From: Bacteroidota bacterium
GTDB taxonomy: Bacteria > Bacteroidota > JABWAT01
DNA: 64,000 nt
Assembly: GCA_020161835.1 (NCBI GenBank)
Contig: JAIUNL010000005.1
Location: 170,391-234,390, forward strand
Direction: 5' to 3'
The first letter of the stretch is position 1. Each line of letters begins with the position of its first letter. Below are positions 48,087-57,743 of this stretch, piece after piece. The position numbers and the translations under genes are program-made. The notes under the pieces are model-generated. The model ran no database searches. It had not been told where the DNA came from and saw only the letters and a list, made by a program, of their open reading frames with translations.

Positions 48087-48733
48087 GCGTAAGGCATAAG
48101 GTTTAAGGTGTAAGGGGTTAAAATTGCATTCATGTAGAGACGCCCTACATGGGCGTCTCTGAACCGGGGTTTGGTGGTTAATTTAACCCACCCCCTTACC
48201 CTCCCGAAAGCGTTCGGGACAGGCTCCCCGTCGGAGGGGGAATTGATTCTGGATTTCTACCAGAATCATGGCAACACAATGATATCGGAATTTTTGTATC
48301 CACCGCCGTCAGCCACTTCCCGAAAGCCCGTCAGAGGCCGGGTTTAAAACGTTCGGGACAGGCTCCCCGTCGGAGGGGGTATTGATTCTGGATTTTTGCC
48401 AGAATCATGGCATGTGCGGTTGGGAAAAGGTTTGTGTGTTCGGCACTTCGACAGGCTCAGTGACCAAAGTCTTAGCACCGGACACTGAGGTTCTCGAAGT
48501 GCCCGGTGCTTAATCCGGTCAGACTCCGCGGCAAGCGGGATTGGGAAAAAACCTTTAGCGTTCTGAGTCTGGCAAGGTTTTGCCCACTTTTCCCGGAAAA
48601 GTGGGTCGTCGAAGACAAAAGGAAAAGGCATGGATTCCCGCCTTCGCGGGAATGACAACCACAAAATAAAAGCAAAAAAAAAAAACAATTTCAATAAAAA
48701 AAATCAGTTCTAACTTATCACCTGGAGGCTTCT
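48087..48733. repeat. Heptamer array and blocks C, A, D, F, E, J
   Basis: AAGGCAT/AAGGTTT array (48084-48118, starting with the stop codon), block C (48136-48160), block A reversed (48180-48243 and 48337-48385), block D (48252-48275 and 48392-48422), block F (about 48443-48510), block E (48584-48620) and half of block J (48630-48655). A GGAGG Shine-Dalgarno lies just before the next gene. Confidence 0.8.
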
Positions 48734-50686
48734 ATGAAAACTTGGTTACGGCTTGGTCTTACTCTGTTCGTTTTTACGCTGATTTACAGCGATATGGTGT
48801 CCGCACAATTTTTCAATACCGGAAAGATCGGTGTCGGATTAAGCAATGCAGGCCGGCTTCGTATTTATAAAGAAGATGATGAAACCAAAATGGCAGATCG
48901 TATCTCCATTCTCGTTTCCGGCAAAACAAACGAAGTCTTCGATTACTGGAATGATGCTGATACCATCACCGGCATGGGCGGTTCTTACACGGTTGAAAAT
49001 CCGTCAATAAGCGATTTTGAAGTTGTTGCCAATATCGACAACAATTACAATGCACATCAGGATCCACCCTCTGCTGTGTTCCCTCCAAACCTTCAGGCCA
49101 CAATCAACGTTTACGGCTGGGATGCAGACAACTATGTACTGGTCAAAGTTGCCGTAAAGAACATGGAAACCGCAGCTCTTGATGCCCGTTTCGGTCTGGA
49201 AGTGATTCCGCAGATTGACGGCAATTACGGTTTCGAAACCACGAAATATTTCGCAGACAAACAGGTTGCCAGCATCTTCTCGGGTGATGCTTCCTACAAA
49301 CTCGGATTCAAATTGCTTTCAGATCCGCTGACAACCCTCAAAACCATTGACTGGGTTGATGGGTATAACGGTTCTGATGCCGATTTATATGGCTGGATGA
49401 CAACCGGTTCTCTCGAAGCAGAATATACCACTTCATCTTCTGACGGAACGGTTACTTTCATGGGAACAGGCGCTGCCATGATTGATCCGGCTGCTGTTGC
49501 CACCTATTATTATGCCGTTGCTATCGGACCTGATGATGCAACCCTGCTTTCCGGACTGGATGAAGCTCTGGATACGTATAACACCTTCTTCGCACCTAAA
49601 GAATCACCTTTCTTCAATACCGGTAAAATCGGAATTGGCCTCAGCAATGCAGGTCGCCTCAGAATTTACAAAGAAGATGATGAAACCAAAATGGCTGACC
49701 GGATTTCCATCCTCGTAGGCGGCAATACCAATGAAGTGTTTGATTACTGGAATGATGCTGATACCGTTGCAGGTTCAGGTCCGTCCTATTCCGTTTCAAA
49801 TCCGGCTTACAGTGATTATGAAGCCAGAGTATTGATTGATAATAACTACAATGCGCATCAGGATCCTCCAACAGCTGTCTTCCCTCCGAATGTTGCAGCC
49901 GGTATTACCGTTTTTGGCTGGAAGGATATGAATTTCGTAATCGTTAAAGCAGAAGTGATGAATAATGAACTCACCAATCTGAATGCCAGATTTGGCCTGG
50001 AAATTATCCCTCAGATTGATGGTAATTACGGATTTGAGACCTCAAAATTCCTTTCCAATGAGCAGATTGTTTCCATTTATTCAGGTGATGCTTCCTACAA
50101 GATGGGATTCAAATTTCTTTCTCACCGGATTTCATCACTGAAAACCATTGATTGGGTTGATGGCTATAACGGTTCAGAATCTGATCTGTACGGATGGATT
50201 ACAACCGGTGCAGTTGAAGCCGAATATACCACGTTGTCTTCAGACGGAACTGTTACCTTTATCAGCACGGATGCTGAGAATTTACCTTCTGCCGCTGTTG
50301 AAACCTATTATTATGCTGTAGCCATTGGTGCCGATGAAGCTGCCCTGCTGAACGGAATGAAAGATGCAGATACCAAGTTCAGAGGATTTGTAACTTCAGT
50401 AGAACCTGTTGCTTCAACTCCTTCCGGATTTATCCTGTATCCAAACTATCCGAATCCGTTCAATCCGTCTACACAAATCCGGTTCAACATGCCTCAGGCC
50501 AATTTTGTAACTGTGAAAGTGTATAATACACTGGGTCAGCAGGTAGCCAATCTGGTTAACCGCAACCTCGGTGCCGGAGATCATCTGGTTGAATTCAATG
50601 CCGGAAATCTTGCCAACGGAACCTACATTTACACCATCACAGCCGGTTCGAACCGTGTTTCCGGTAAGATGGTATTGTTGAAATAA
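48734..50686 (+). CDS. Secreted protein with tandem 267-residue duplication and type IX sorting domain
   Basis: 650 residues: signal peptide (about 1-24), two near-identical domains starting at residues 26 and 293 (FFNTGKIGVGLSNAGRL and FFNTGKIGIGLSNAGRL), and a C-terminal sorting domain with NYPNPFNPSTQIRF. I do not recognise the domain; it is beta-rich with NIDNNYNAHQDPP and QIDGNYGFET motifs in both copies. Surface or secreted. It has a GGAGG ribosome site. The stop is doubled (TAA TAG) and a heptamer array follows. Confidence 0.82.
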   Translation: MKTWLRLGLTLFVFTLIYSDMVSAQFFNTGKIGVGLSNAGRLRIYKEDDETKMADRISILVSGKTNEVFDYWNDADTITGMGGSYTVENPSISDFEVVANIDNNYNAHQDPPSAVFPPNLQATINVYGWDADNYVLVKVAVKNMETAALDARFGLEVIPQIDGNYGFETTKYFADKQVASIFSGDASYKLGFKLLSDPLTTLKTIDWVDGYNGSDADLYGWMTTGSLEAEYTTSSSDGTVTFMGTGAAMIDPAAVATYYYAVAIGPDDATLLSGLDEALDTYNTFFAPKESPFFNTGKIGIGLSNAGRLRIYKEDDETKMADRISILVGGNTNEVFDYWNDADTVAGSGPSYSVSNPAYSDYEARVLIDNNYNAHQDPPTAVFPPNVAAGITVFGWKDMNFVIVKAEVMNNELTNLNARFGLEIIPQIDGNYGFETSKFLSNEQIVSIYSGDASYKMGFKFLSHRISSLKTIDWVDGYNGSESDLYGWITTGAVEAEYTTLSSDGTVTFISTDAENLPSAAVETYYYAVAIGADEAALLNGMKDADTKFRGFVTSVEPVASTPSGFILYPNYPNPFNPSTQIRFNMPQANFVTVKVYNTLGQQVANLVNRNLGAGDHLVEFNAGNLANGTYIYTITAGSNRVSGKMVLLK

Positions 50687-51007
50687 TAGGCTTAAGGTTT
50701 AAGGCGTTTTTGAATCCGGTGGCTGAGGCACTCGAAGCCACCTTTTTGAGAAATGCCCGGGCACTTCGAGAGCCTCAGTGACCGGGCATTTCGCGTCTCT
50801 ACATTGTGTCCGGACATTTTTCCCTTCTCCCCTGGGAGAAGTTGAAAACCCGGCCTCCGACGGGGTGGATCCCGTACACGGGAGACGGATGAGGTCATTT
50901 CGTCCGTGGAAAAAGGAAATTGCCTTTTGAGATTTGGGGGTTCATTAACCCACCCCCTTTCCCCCTCCGTCGGAGGGGGGATTAATACAAAAATCACAGG
51001 AAAAAAA
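50687..51007. repeat. Heptamer array and blocks F, B, A before the RpiR gene
   Basis: TAGGCTTAAGGTTTAAGGCG array (50687-50708), block F (about 50715-50785), block B reversed (50815-50925) and block A reversed (50945-50983). The annotatable frame from 50906 runs through B and A before reaching the real regulator gene. Confidence 0.75.
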
Positions 51008-51877
51008 TTGGAAGACACGAAATTACTTATCCAGCAGCAGTTTAATAAACTGCCTAAGAATCAGAAGATTCTGGGTGAGTATATTCTTGAGAATTTTTCC
51101 CGGATTCCTTTTCTGAATGTGCAGGATATTTCTGAAGCAACTTCAATGAGTGTGGCTTCGGTCGTTCGTTTTGCACAACGGATCGGTTTTAAGGGCTATC
51201 TCGAATTGCGTGAACGCATTTCTGCTGATCTGCAGAAACGGATTCACAGTCATGAGATTTTTCCTTTACTCGAAAATCCGAACCAGGATGAAGATATCCT
51301 GACCTCCGTTGCCAATCAGGACATCAGCAACATCAATGATACCCTGCGTGATTTTGACCGGGTCAAATTCATGAAGGCGGTTGATCTTATCAGCAAGTCC
51401 GACCGAGTCTATATTGCCGGACTTGGTATTTCTTCCATCATGTCACGGGCTCTGGCTTATCTGCTCACCCAGATCGGCATCGATGCCCGTCATTTCGATC
51501 ATGAACCATCTTCCTTTCAGGAACAGGTTTTGTTTCTGCGTCCGGCTGATCTGCTCGTTACCTTTTCGTTTCCTCCCTATTCCCGTGAAACGGTAGAAAC
51601 AGCCAAGATCGCATCCATGCGAAAAGTTAAAGTATTAAGTATCACAAACAAGGGTACTTCGCCGGTCACCACTTTTTCTGACCTGAATCTGGTCGTGAAA
51701 AGCAATAACCTGCTGTTCACCAACTCCTTTTCTGCTATTTCGGTGATGATCAATGCCATCGCCACCCAATGTGCCCTTTCCAATCTTGATAAATCTGAAC
51801 TGATGGTGAAAGAACTGAACTCCCTCACCAATCTGAATGACCTGATCGTATCTGATGACTATTTAAAAAACTTGTAA
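51008..51877 (+). CDS. MurR/RpiR-family transcriptional regulator
   Basis: 289 residues from a TTG at 51008 with AGGA about nine bases upstream. The open frame continues to an ATG at 50906, but those 34 residues translate repeats, so the TTG is preferred. N-terminal HTH_6 domain (about 1-77, with ISEATSMSVASVVRFAQRIG) and a SIS sugar-phosphate-binding domain (about 120-250). Family members respond to phosphorylated sugars such as MurNAc 6-phosphate. It sits 3 nt before a TonB receptor gene, which it probably regulates. Confidence 0.88.
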   Translation: MEDTKLLIQQQFNKLPKNQKILGEYILENFSRIPFLNVQDISEATSMSVASVVRFAQRIGFKGYLELRERISADLQKRIHSHEIFPLLENPNQDEDILTSVANQDISNINDTLRDFDRVKFMKAVDLISKSDRVYIAGLGISSIMSRALAYLLTQIGIDARHFDHEPSSFQEQVLFLRPADLLVTFSFPPYSRETVETAKIASMRKVKVLSITNKGTSPVTTFSDLNLVVKSNNLLFTNSFSAISVMINAIATQCALSNLDKSELMVKELNSLTNLNDLIVSDDYLKNL

Positions 51878-51880
51878 ACG

Positions 51881-54346
51881 GTGACTTTGTTGAAAACCAT
51901 ACTCTTCTTTCTTTGTCTCATGCCCGGACTTCTCTTTGCAGGGGTAACAGGTAAAATCACGGGCCGGATTACCGATTCGGGTACAAAAGAACCCCTTCTC
52001 GGCGTCAACATCGTGGTCATGAACTCCAATTATGGGGCATCCACCGATGAAAACGGTAATTTCGTCATTCTGAATATCCCGCCCGGAACCTACGATGTAA
52101 AAATCAGTTACGTGGGCTATAACCCTGTGGTGATTCATGATGTGAAAGTGCTGGTAGACCGGAATACGTCACTCACCCGGTCACTCGAAGCAACCACACT
52201 TGAAATGGATGAAATGGTGGTGGAAGCTGAACGCCCGATGATCCAAAAAGATCTCACCAGTACGATGTCGGTTATTTCCCGTGAAAATATTGAAGCGTTG
52301 CCCGTCGCCAATTTTACTGAACTGCTTTCCATGCAGGCAGGCGTGGTCGGTTCCGGTGACAATCTTCACGTTCGTGGCGGACGTTCAAATGAAGTGGCTT
52401 ACATGGTTGACGGGATGTACGTTCAGGATCCGCTTTTGGGCGGATTGGCAACCAACATCAGCAACGATGCCATCGAAGAAATGAGTTTGCTCAGCGGAAC
52501 GTTCAATGCGGAATATGGCAATGCACTCAGCGGAATTGTAAATATTGTTACCCGTGAAGGCGGTGATAAACTGTCGGGAAAAGCAGAAGTCAGATCGAGT
52601 GAATTCGGCGTTAAGCGGTACAGTGATCTTGGTGAAAAATTCTATACCATCAACCTGAACGGTCCGCTTTTTAGTAATGATCTGCGGTTTTTTGCCGGCG
52701 CCGAACATCAGGCCAAAGGTTCTTACCTGCCCTTCGGATATTCAAAAAACTCAACCTTCTTCACGAAGCTGAGTTATGCCGGACTTGAAGGAATGAAGTT
52801 CACCTTTTCAAACCGGGGAAGTCTCGAAGACCGGCAACCGTACAACCATTCCTGGAAGTACATTCCTGATCAGTATCTCAAAATTGATAAAGACAGTTAT
52901 CAGTCGTCCTTCACCTTCACCCACACCGTTCTGAATAATCTGTTTTATGACTTCCGGCTGTCGTATTTCAATCAGGGCTATTACTCGGGCATCAATAAAA
53001 AACCCGAAAACTATCTGGCTGTGACCGAGCGGGAATATGTTGCTGATCGTGGAACCGGATATGAATTTTACTCGAAGGCAGATCCGGCCGAACTGATTGA
53101 CAGCCGTACCGTTACGGTAGATGGCAAGCTGGATATGACCTGGCAGATCAATTCTGTTCATGAAGTGAAAACCGGACTCCAGTACAAACAGCATTACCTC
53201 AATTATTTCTACATTTACGATCCGAAGCGGGACTATCCGTACATCAATGATTATGACGTAAAACCTTTTGAAGCCTCAGGTTACATTCAGGATAAAATTG
53301 AACTTCCCTTCCTGATCATCAATGCCGGATTGCGGTACGACTACATGAATGCCAACGTCAGGTTCCGTGGAAATCCGCTCGATTCAACGTCAGTTGATAA
53401 GGTAAAACCCCGGTATCAGTTCAGTCCGAGAATCGGGATTTCACATCCGATATCCGAAAATACCAAAATCCATTTTGCCTACGGACACTTTTTCCAGTTT
53501 CCTGACTATGAATATTTCTACGAAAATCAGCAGTATGACCTGAAGGTCAGAGAGCCCATCTTCGGTCAGCCTGATCTGGATGCAGAACGGACGATCACGT
53601 ATGAATTCGGGATTTCGCATCAGTTTGATCAGACCACGGCTCTGAATGTAACGGTTTACTACAAAGACGTGACCGGTAACATCGGCACGCAATATTATTT
53701 TCCTTACGTTGATGGCCGGTACACCGGTTACACTCTCTACGTGAATGAAGCTTATTCGAACATCAAAGGATTTGAACTCACCTTCGACTCCCGGTTAAAT
53801 TCCTATTTTTCTTACGGATTTGATTACACGTTTTCGGTAGCCAAAGGAAGTGCATCCAGCGAAACGGAAACCTACCCGGGAACGGATGAATCCACTTTGC
53901 TTTATTATCTGGATTTCGATCAGAAGCACGTGTTCAATGCCAGTGCCAACTTCCAGCTTCCTGAAGGTGAAGGTCCGGAAGTGCTCGGCATCCGTATTTT
54001 TGAAAATACCGATGCCAATCTCGTGCTGAGAGGCAACACTGGTTTCCCGTACACACCCAGCGGACGGGATATTGGTTTTGTGGTAAAAAACTCACAGCGG
54101 ATGCCATCCAGTTACACGATTGATCTGGATTTCGGGAAAGAATTCAATTTAGCCGGTGACATCAAAACCCGTGTCTTCGCAGAAATATTGAACCTGACCG
54201 ACCGCCGGAATGTGAGATACATTTATGGCGACACCGGTGAACCGGATGTGACCTATGAAGGTGCACCATCAAAAGAATATATGCAGGATCCGTCGAATTT
54301 TGGTCCGCCCAGAACGGTGAGAGTGGGCTTGACGGTTTCTTTTTAG
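51881..54346 (+). CDS. TonB-dependent receptor with carboxypeptidase-regulatory-like domain
   Basis: 821 residues: signal peptide (about 1-20), CarboxypepD_reg-like domain (about 23-105, GRITDSGTKEPLLGVNIV), plug (about 118-225) and barrel ending VSF. The start is GTG (51881) or TTG (51890), just after the regulator stop, so the two are cotranscribed. The substrate is unknown; a regulator of the sugar-phosphate type next to it hints at a sugar- or murein-derived compound. It resembles the receptor at 16244 in layout but not closely in sequence. Confidence 0.93.
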   Translation: MTLLKTILFFLCLMPGLLFAGVTGKITGRITDSGTKEPLLGVNIVVMNSNYGASTDENGNFVILNIPPGTYDVKISYVGYNPVVIHDVKVLVDRNTSLTRSLEATTLEMDEMVVEAERPMIQKDLTSTMSVISRENIEALPVANFTELLSMQAGVVGSGDNLHVRGGRSNEVAYMVDGMYVQDPLLGGLATNISNDAIEEMSLLSGTFNAEYGNALSGIVNIVTREGGDKLSGKAEVRSSEFGVKRYSDLGEKFYTINLNGPLFSNDLRFFAGAEHQAKGSYLPFGYSKNSTFFTKLSYAGLEGMKFTFSNRGSLEDRQPYNHSWKYIPDQYLKIDKDSYQSSFTFTHTVLNNLFYDFRLSYFNQGYYSGINKKPENYLAVTEREYVADRGTGYEFYSKADPAELIDSRTVTVDGKLDMTWQINSVHEVKTGLQYKQHYLNYFYIYDPKRDYPYINDYDVKPFEASGYIQDKIELPFLIINAGLRYDYMNANVRFRGNPLDSTSVDKVKPRYQFSPRIGISHPISENTKIHFAYGHFFQFPDYEYFYENQQYDLKVREPIFGQPDLDAERTITYEFGISHQFDQTTALNVTVYYKDVTGNIGTQYYFPYVDGRYTGYTLYVNEAYSNIKGFELTFDSRLNSYFSYGFDYTFSVAKGSASSETETYPGTDESTLLYYLDFDQKHVFNASANFQLPEGEGPEVLGIRIFENTDANLVLRGNTGFPYTPSGRDIGFVVKNSQRMPSSYTIDLDFGKEFNLAGDIKTRVFAEILNLTDRRNVRYIYGDTGEPDVTYEGAPSKEYMQDPSNFGPPRTVRVGLTVSF

Positions 54347-54962
54347 GTGGGAAGCTGTTAGCTGTTGGGTACAAGGCATAAGGGATAAGGCGTAAGGCAT
54401 AAGCAACTTCGGTCATTGAGGTTCTCGAAATGACCGGATAAGGCTGTTGGGTTAGGCAAAAGACAAAAGGCGTAAGGGGTAAGCAACTTCGGTCATTGAG
54501 GTTCTCGAAATGACCGGATAAGGCTGTTGGGTTAGGCAAAAGACAAAAGGCGTAAGGGGTAAGGTTACGGGTCACATATTACTGCCTGCCCCGAACGCTT
54601 TCGGGGGGTTACGGGAAATCTTGGTTTTTGTCACCCTGAGTGACGAATCAGATTAATCTGATTCGTTGTATCGAAGGGCGGCAAAAAAAGGCGTAAGGGA
54701 TAAGGTTATAAGTCCCCCTTTGAAGGGGGTGTCCCGTAATCGGGACGGGGGATGTGGTAATCCCACGATTATTGTAGGGGCGACCGGCTGGTCGCCCGAG
54801 TTTGGAAATTGCATGTCATTCCCGCGAAGGCGGGAATCCAGTATTTAAAACCCTCTTAAATACAAAGAACTGGGGGATGGATTCCCGCCTTCGCGGGAAT
54901 GACAGCAGAGTACCCTACAACCAAAAACACAATTTTTTTATAAATATCAAACCGGATTTAAA
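54347..54962. repeat. Heptamer arrays, 80-bp tandem duplication and blocks F, J
   Basis: AGCTGTT array (54351-54368), AAGGCAT array (54372-54403), two perfect 80-bp tandem copies (54401-54480 and 54481-54560), block A-like CCCGAACGCTTTCGGGG hairpin (about 54585-54607), block F with a perfect GAATCAGATTAATCTGATTC apical stem (54636-54687), a GGGCGACC/GGTCGCCC stem (54778-54797) and a block J inverted pair (54814-54903). No gene. Confidence 0.82.
54401..54560 (+). repeat. Perfect two-copy 80-bp tandem duplication
   Basis: 54401-54480 and 54481-54560 are identical. Each contains a block F hairpin (GGTCATTGAGGTTCTCGAAA) and a heptamer-like AAGGCGTAAGGGGT tail. Confidence 0.95.
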
Positions 54963-57725
54963 ATGAACAAGACTTTTCTCACTTCTCTTCTGCTGGTATC
55001 CAGTCTGGGTGCTTACGCACAGGATAAAGCCAAAGCTGAACTTGAACAGGATAAAGACCAGCCTTCCCTGATGAAGGGTTCAGGCATTGAAGACCGCACG
55101 GCCGGGATTCACAACGCCGGAAACATCGGGCTTTTCTTCGAAAACCGTGGAAAACTCTATCCCCGTCGTTTGACTCAGGGTCCTTCAGGTGAATTCCCGA
55201 TCAACAGCGGAAAACATTACATCTACCGGGTAAATCCTTATGTTGGCGTTCCGGGAAATGTGATTCAGGGCCGGTATTCAACCAATGAAGAATGGGAAGC
55301 CGTCGGCGGATTTCACAATCCGGAATTTACCCAGGTTGCTTTCAGTGACAATCCCAGAACGTGGCCTTCAACCGGCTGGCCGGTGAAAGATGCAAACGGG
55401 AATCCAATTATTTTATCTGACCAGGATAGCTATTGCGTTTATGATGACAGCAAGAATACCAAAAAGCCATTGGGATTTGAAATCGCACAGACGGGTTATG
55501 CCTACGGCAGCAAATTCGGACAGAATATCCTTTTCTATAAATTTGAACTGAAAAACAAAAGCACGGTTTCTCAGGACAGTGTGTATTTTGCTCTGTATTG
55601 TGATACCGACATTGGCAACATTTCGGGTGGCATTGCCGAATATGATGATGACCTGATCGGGTTTGATAAAGCCAATAACGTGTTGTATTCCTACGATTCA
55701 AAAGGCTATTCAAAAGAATGGCCGGATGGAAAATCGGGCTATTTCGGATTCTCTTTCGTTCAGACTCCGATGACAGATAACGGTAAGACCGGCATCACCG
55801 ACATGCACTATTTTCTTTACAATGATGATGAAGCGGTCGACATCGATACCATCCATTATCAGCGGCTCAGCAGTTCACCCGTGCTTTACAATTCATCTAT
55901 TGGACCCAAGTTTTTCCATGTTGCCGATCCGAATAATCTGCATTATGACGATCCGAACAAACAACCGGCGAAAGGTCATGATGTTGGCGGCATCATCAGT
56001 GCTGGTCCGTACACACTTGCCCCCGGACAGGTTCTCACTTTTTACACGGCCATTCTTGCCGGTGATAATCTTGCAGAACTGATGAAAAATGTAGAATCCT
56101 CACAAAGAATCATCAGTTACGGCTTTGAAATCAGCAAACCCCCGGTTACCCCTACCCTTTCAGTTGTATCCGGTGACGGAAAAGCAACCCTTTACTGGGA
56201 TAATATTGCCGAAAGTTCACGGGATAATTTTTCAGGTCAATATGATTTTGAAGGATACCGCATTTACCGCACCCAAAACAAAGGTGTTAGCTGGGAAACA
56301 CTGGCTGATTTTGATGTGAAAAATAAAATTGGCATCAATACCGGACTTCAGTACAGTTATGTGGATTCCAAAGTCACCAACGGATTTGAATATTGGTACT
56401 CGGTAACGGCTTATGACCGGGGAGATTCAACTGTTGCCCCGCTTGAAAGTTCAAAAGGATCAACCACTGACGCCAAAAACCTGAAAGCCGCAACGCCCAC
56501 TTCTGCCGCTGCCGGATACACACCTGTTTCAGGACAGGGTATTACCCACGCCGGAACCGGAACGTCAAATTACGTCGTATCAGTCAATCCGGTTGATAAG
56601 GAAGAACTTGCCGGGAATGCTTACCGTCTCGGATTTACTTACACCGTGAGACGTGATTTGGGTGATCTTGATACGAAAGCGGATATTGTTATCAGGGATT
56701 CGACAAAAGCCGGATCTGGGAACTATGCAATTGAATGGTTTTCACCTACCCAGCTCAGATTAATCGATCTGGCAACCGGAGATGAATTGCTTCCGACACC
56801 CAAATTGTACCGGACGGGTGCCCAGTATAACTTCAATAACGGACTTTCCATCAAACTGACGGATACGACGTCAAACATTCTCAGAAAACCCCAGCAGGGC
56901 GATTATATTTCAGTGAATTTCAGTGGGCTTGTGGTTAAAAACAGCATCGATACGGTTGTCACACCTGTTCCGTTTGAAACCGGAAAATCACTGGCAACCA
57001 AAGATGGCGTCATCTTTTCTGTGAAACCTCCTGAAACCGTAAAAGATCTTTCAAGAGTTGGCGGAACGGATAACCTGACTCTCACCCTGACAGTCAGTGA
57101 TATCACCCTGGTTCAGAACGACACGTATCTGATTTCGACCGATGGAAACGGAAAAAATACAGCAGGTGAAGGGTTTACCCACATTCTCATCAGAAACAGT
57201 TCACTGGCAACGGTTGCACGAATTGATTCGGTTTACAGCGGTTCAGCTTTTACCTTTTTGGGACTTGAAGGCGAACTTGAATTTAAACCGGCCAATCCGC
57301 CTGCAGCAGGAAACGTTTTTTCTGCGGAAATTGAAAAGCCGGTTAACCTGACATTGAAAGATGCCTGGACGTTTTCCATTGCCGGTTCATCGGTCAGCCG
57401 GGATAAGATCAAGGAATCTATTTCGAACATCAAAGTCGTTCCGAATCCGTACATCGTGTCATCCCTTTACGAACCGGAATTCGGTGAACTCAGGCAAGAG
57501 CCGTTAAGACAGATTCAGTTTATCAACCTGCCGAATACGTGCACGATCCACATTTTCTCGGTGGCCGCCGATCTGGTGAAAACACTTCATCACGATTCAG
57601 CATCCGGCACTGAAATCTGGGATCTGAAAGCCGATGGCGGACGTGAAATTGCCCCGGGCATTTACATGTATGTGGTCAAAGCAGACGGCATCGAATACAA
57701 AAGCCGCTTCGCAATCATTAAATAA
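54963..57725 (+). CDS. Large secreted protein with fibronectin III-like domain
   Basis: 920 residues: signal peptide (about 1-19), an N-terminal region typical of large surface proteins of this group (residues 40-370), a fibronectin type III-like domain near 395-500 (SVVSGDGKATLYWDN...YRIYRTQNKG), long beta-rich spacer, and a terminal domain starting NIKVVPNPYIV and ending SRFAIIK, a variant of the sorting-type C-terminus. Probably exported to the cell surface. 18 nt before the PorV-like gene, which suggests one transcript. Function unknown. Confidence 0.8.
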   Translation: MNKTFLTSLLLVSSLGAYAQDKAKAELEQDKDQPSLMKGSGIEDRTAGIHNAGNIGLFFENRGKLYPRRLTQGPSGEFPINSGKHYIYRVNPYVGVPGNVIQGRYSTNEEWEAVGGFHNPEFTQVAFSDNPRTWPSTGWPVKDANGNPIILSDQDSYCVYDDSKNTKKPLGFEIAQTGYAYGSKFGQNILFYKFELKNKSTVSQDSVYFALYCDTDIGNISGGIAEYDDDLIGFDKANNVLYSYDSKGYSKEWPDGKSGYFGFSFVQTPMTDNGKTGITDMHYFLYNDDEAVDIDTIHYQRLSSSPVLYNSSIGPKFFHVADPNNLHYDDPNKQPAKGHDVGGIISAGPYTLAPGQVLTFYTAILAGDNLAELMKNVESSQRIISYGFEISKPPVTPTLSVVSGDGKATLYWDNIAESSRDNFSGQYDFEGYRIYRTQNKGVSWETLADFDVKNKIGINTGLQYSYVDSKVTNGFEYWYSVTAYDRGDSTVAPLESSKGSTTDAKNLKAATPTSAAAGYTPVSGQGITHAGTGTSNYVVSVNPVDKEELAGNAYRLGFTYTVRRDLGDLDTKADIVIRDSTKAGSGNYAIEWFSPTQLRLIDLATGDELLPTPKLYRTGAQYNFNNGLSIKLTDTTSNILRKPQQGDYISVNFSGLVVKNSIDTVVTPVPFETGKSLATKDGVIFSVKPPETVKDLSRVGGTDNLTLTLTVSDITLVQNDTYLISTDGNGKNTAGEGFTHILIRNSSLATVARIDSVYSGSAFTFLGLEGELEFKPANPPAAGNVFSAEIEKPVNLTLKDAWTFSIAGSSVSRDKIKESISNIKVVPNPYIVSSLYEPEFGELRQEPLRQIQFINLPNTCTIHIFSVAADLVKTLHHDSASGTEIWDLKADGGREIAPGIYMYVVKADGIEYKSRFAIIK

Positions 57726-57743
57726 GCAGACCGGAATTTTATT

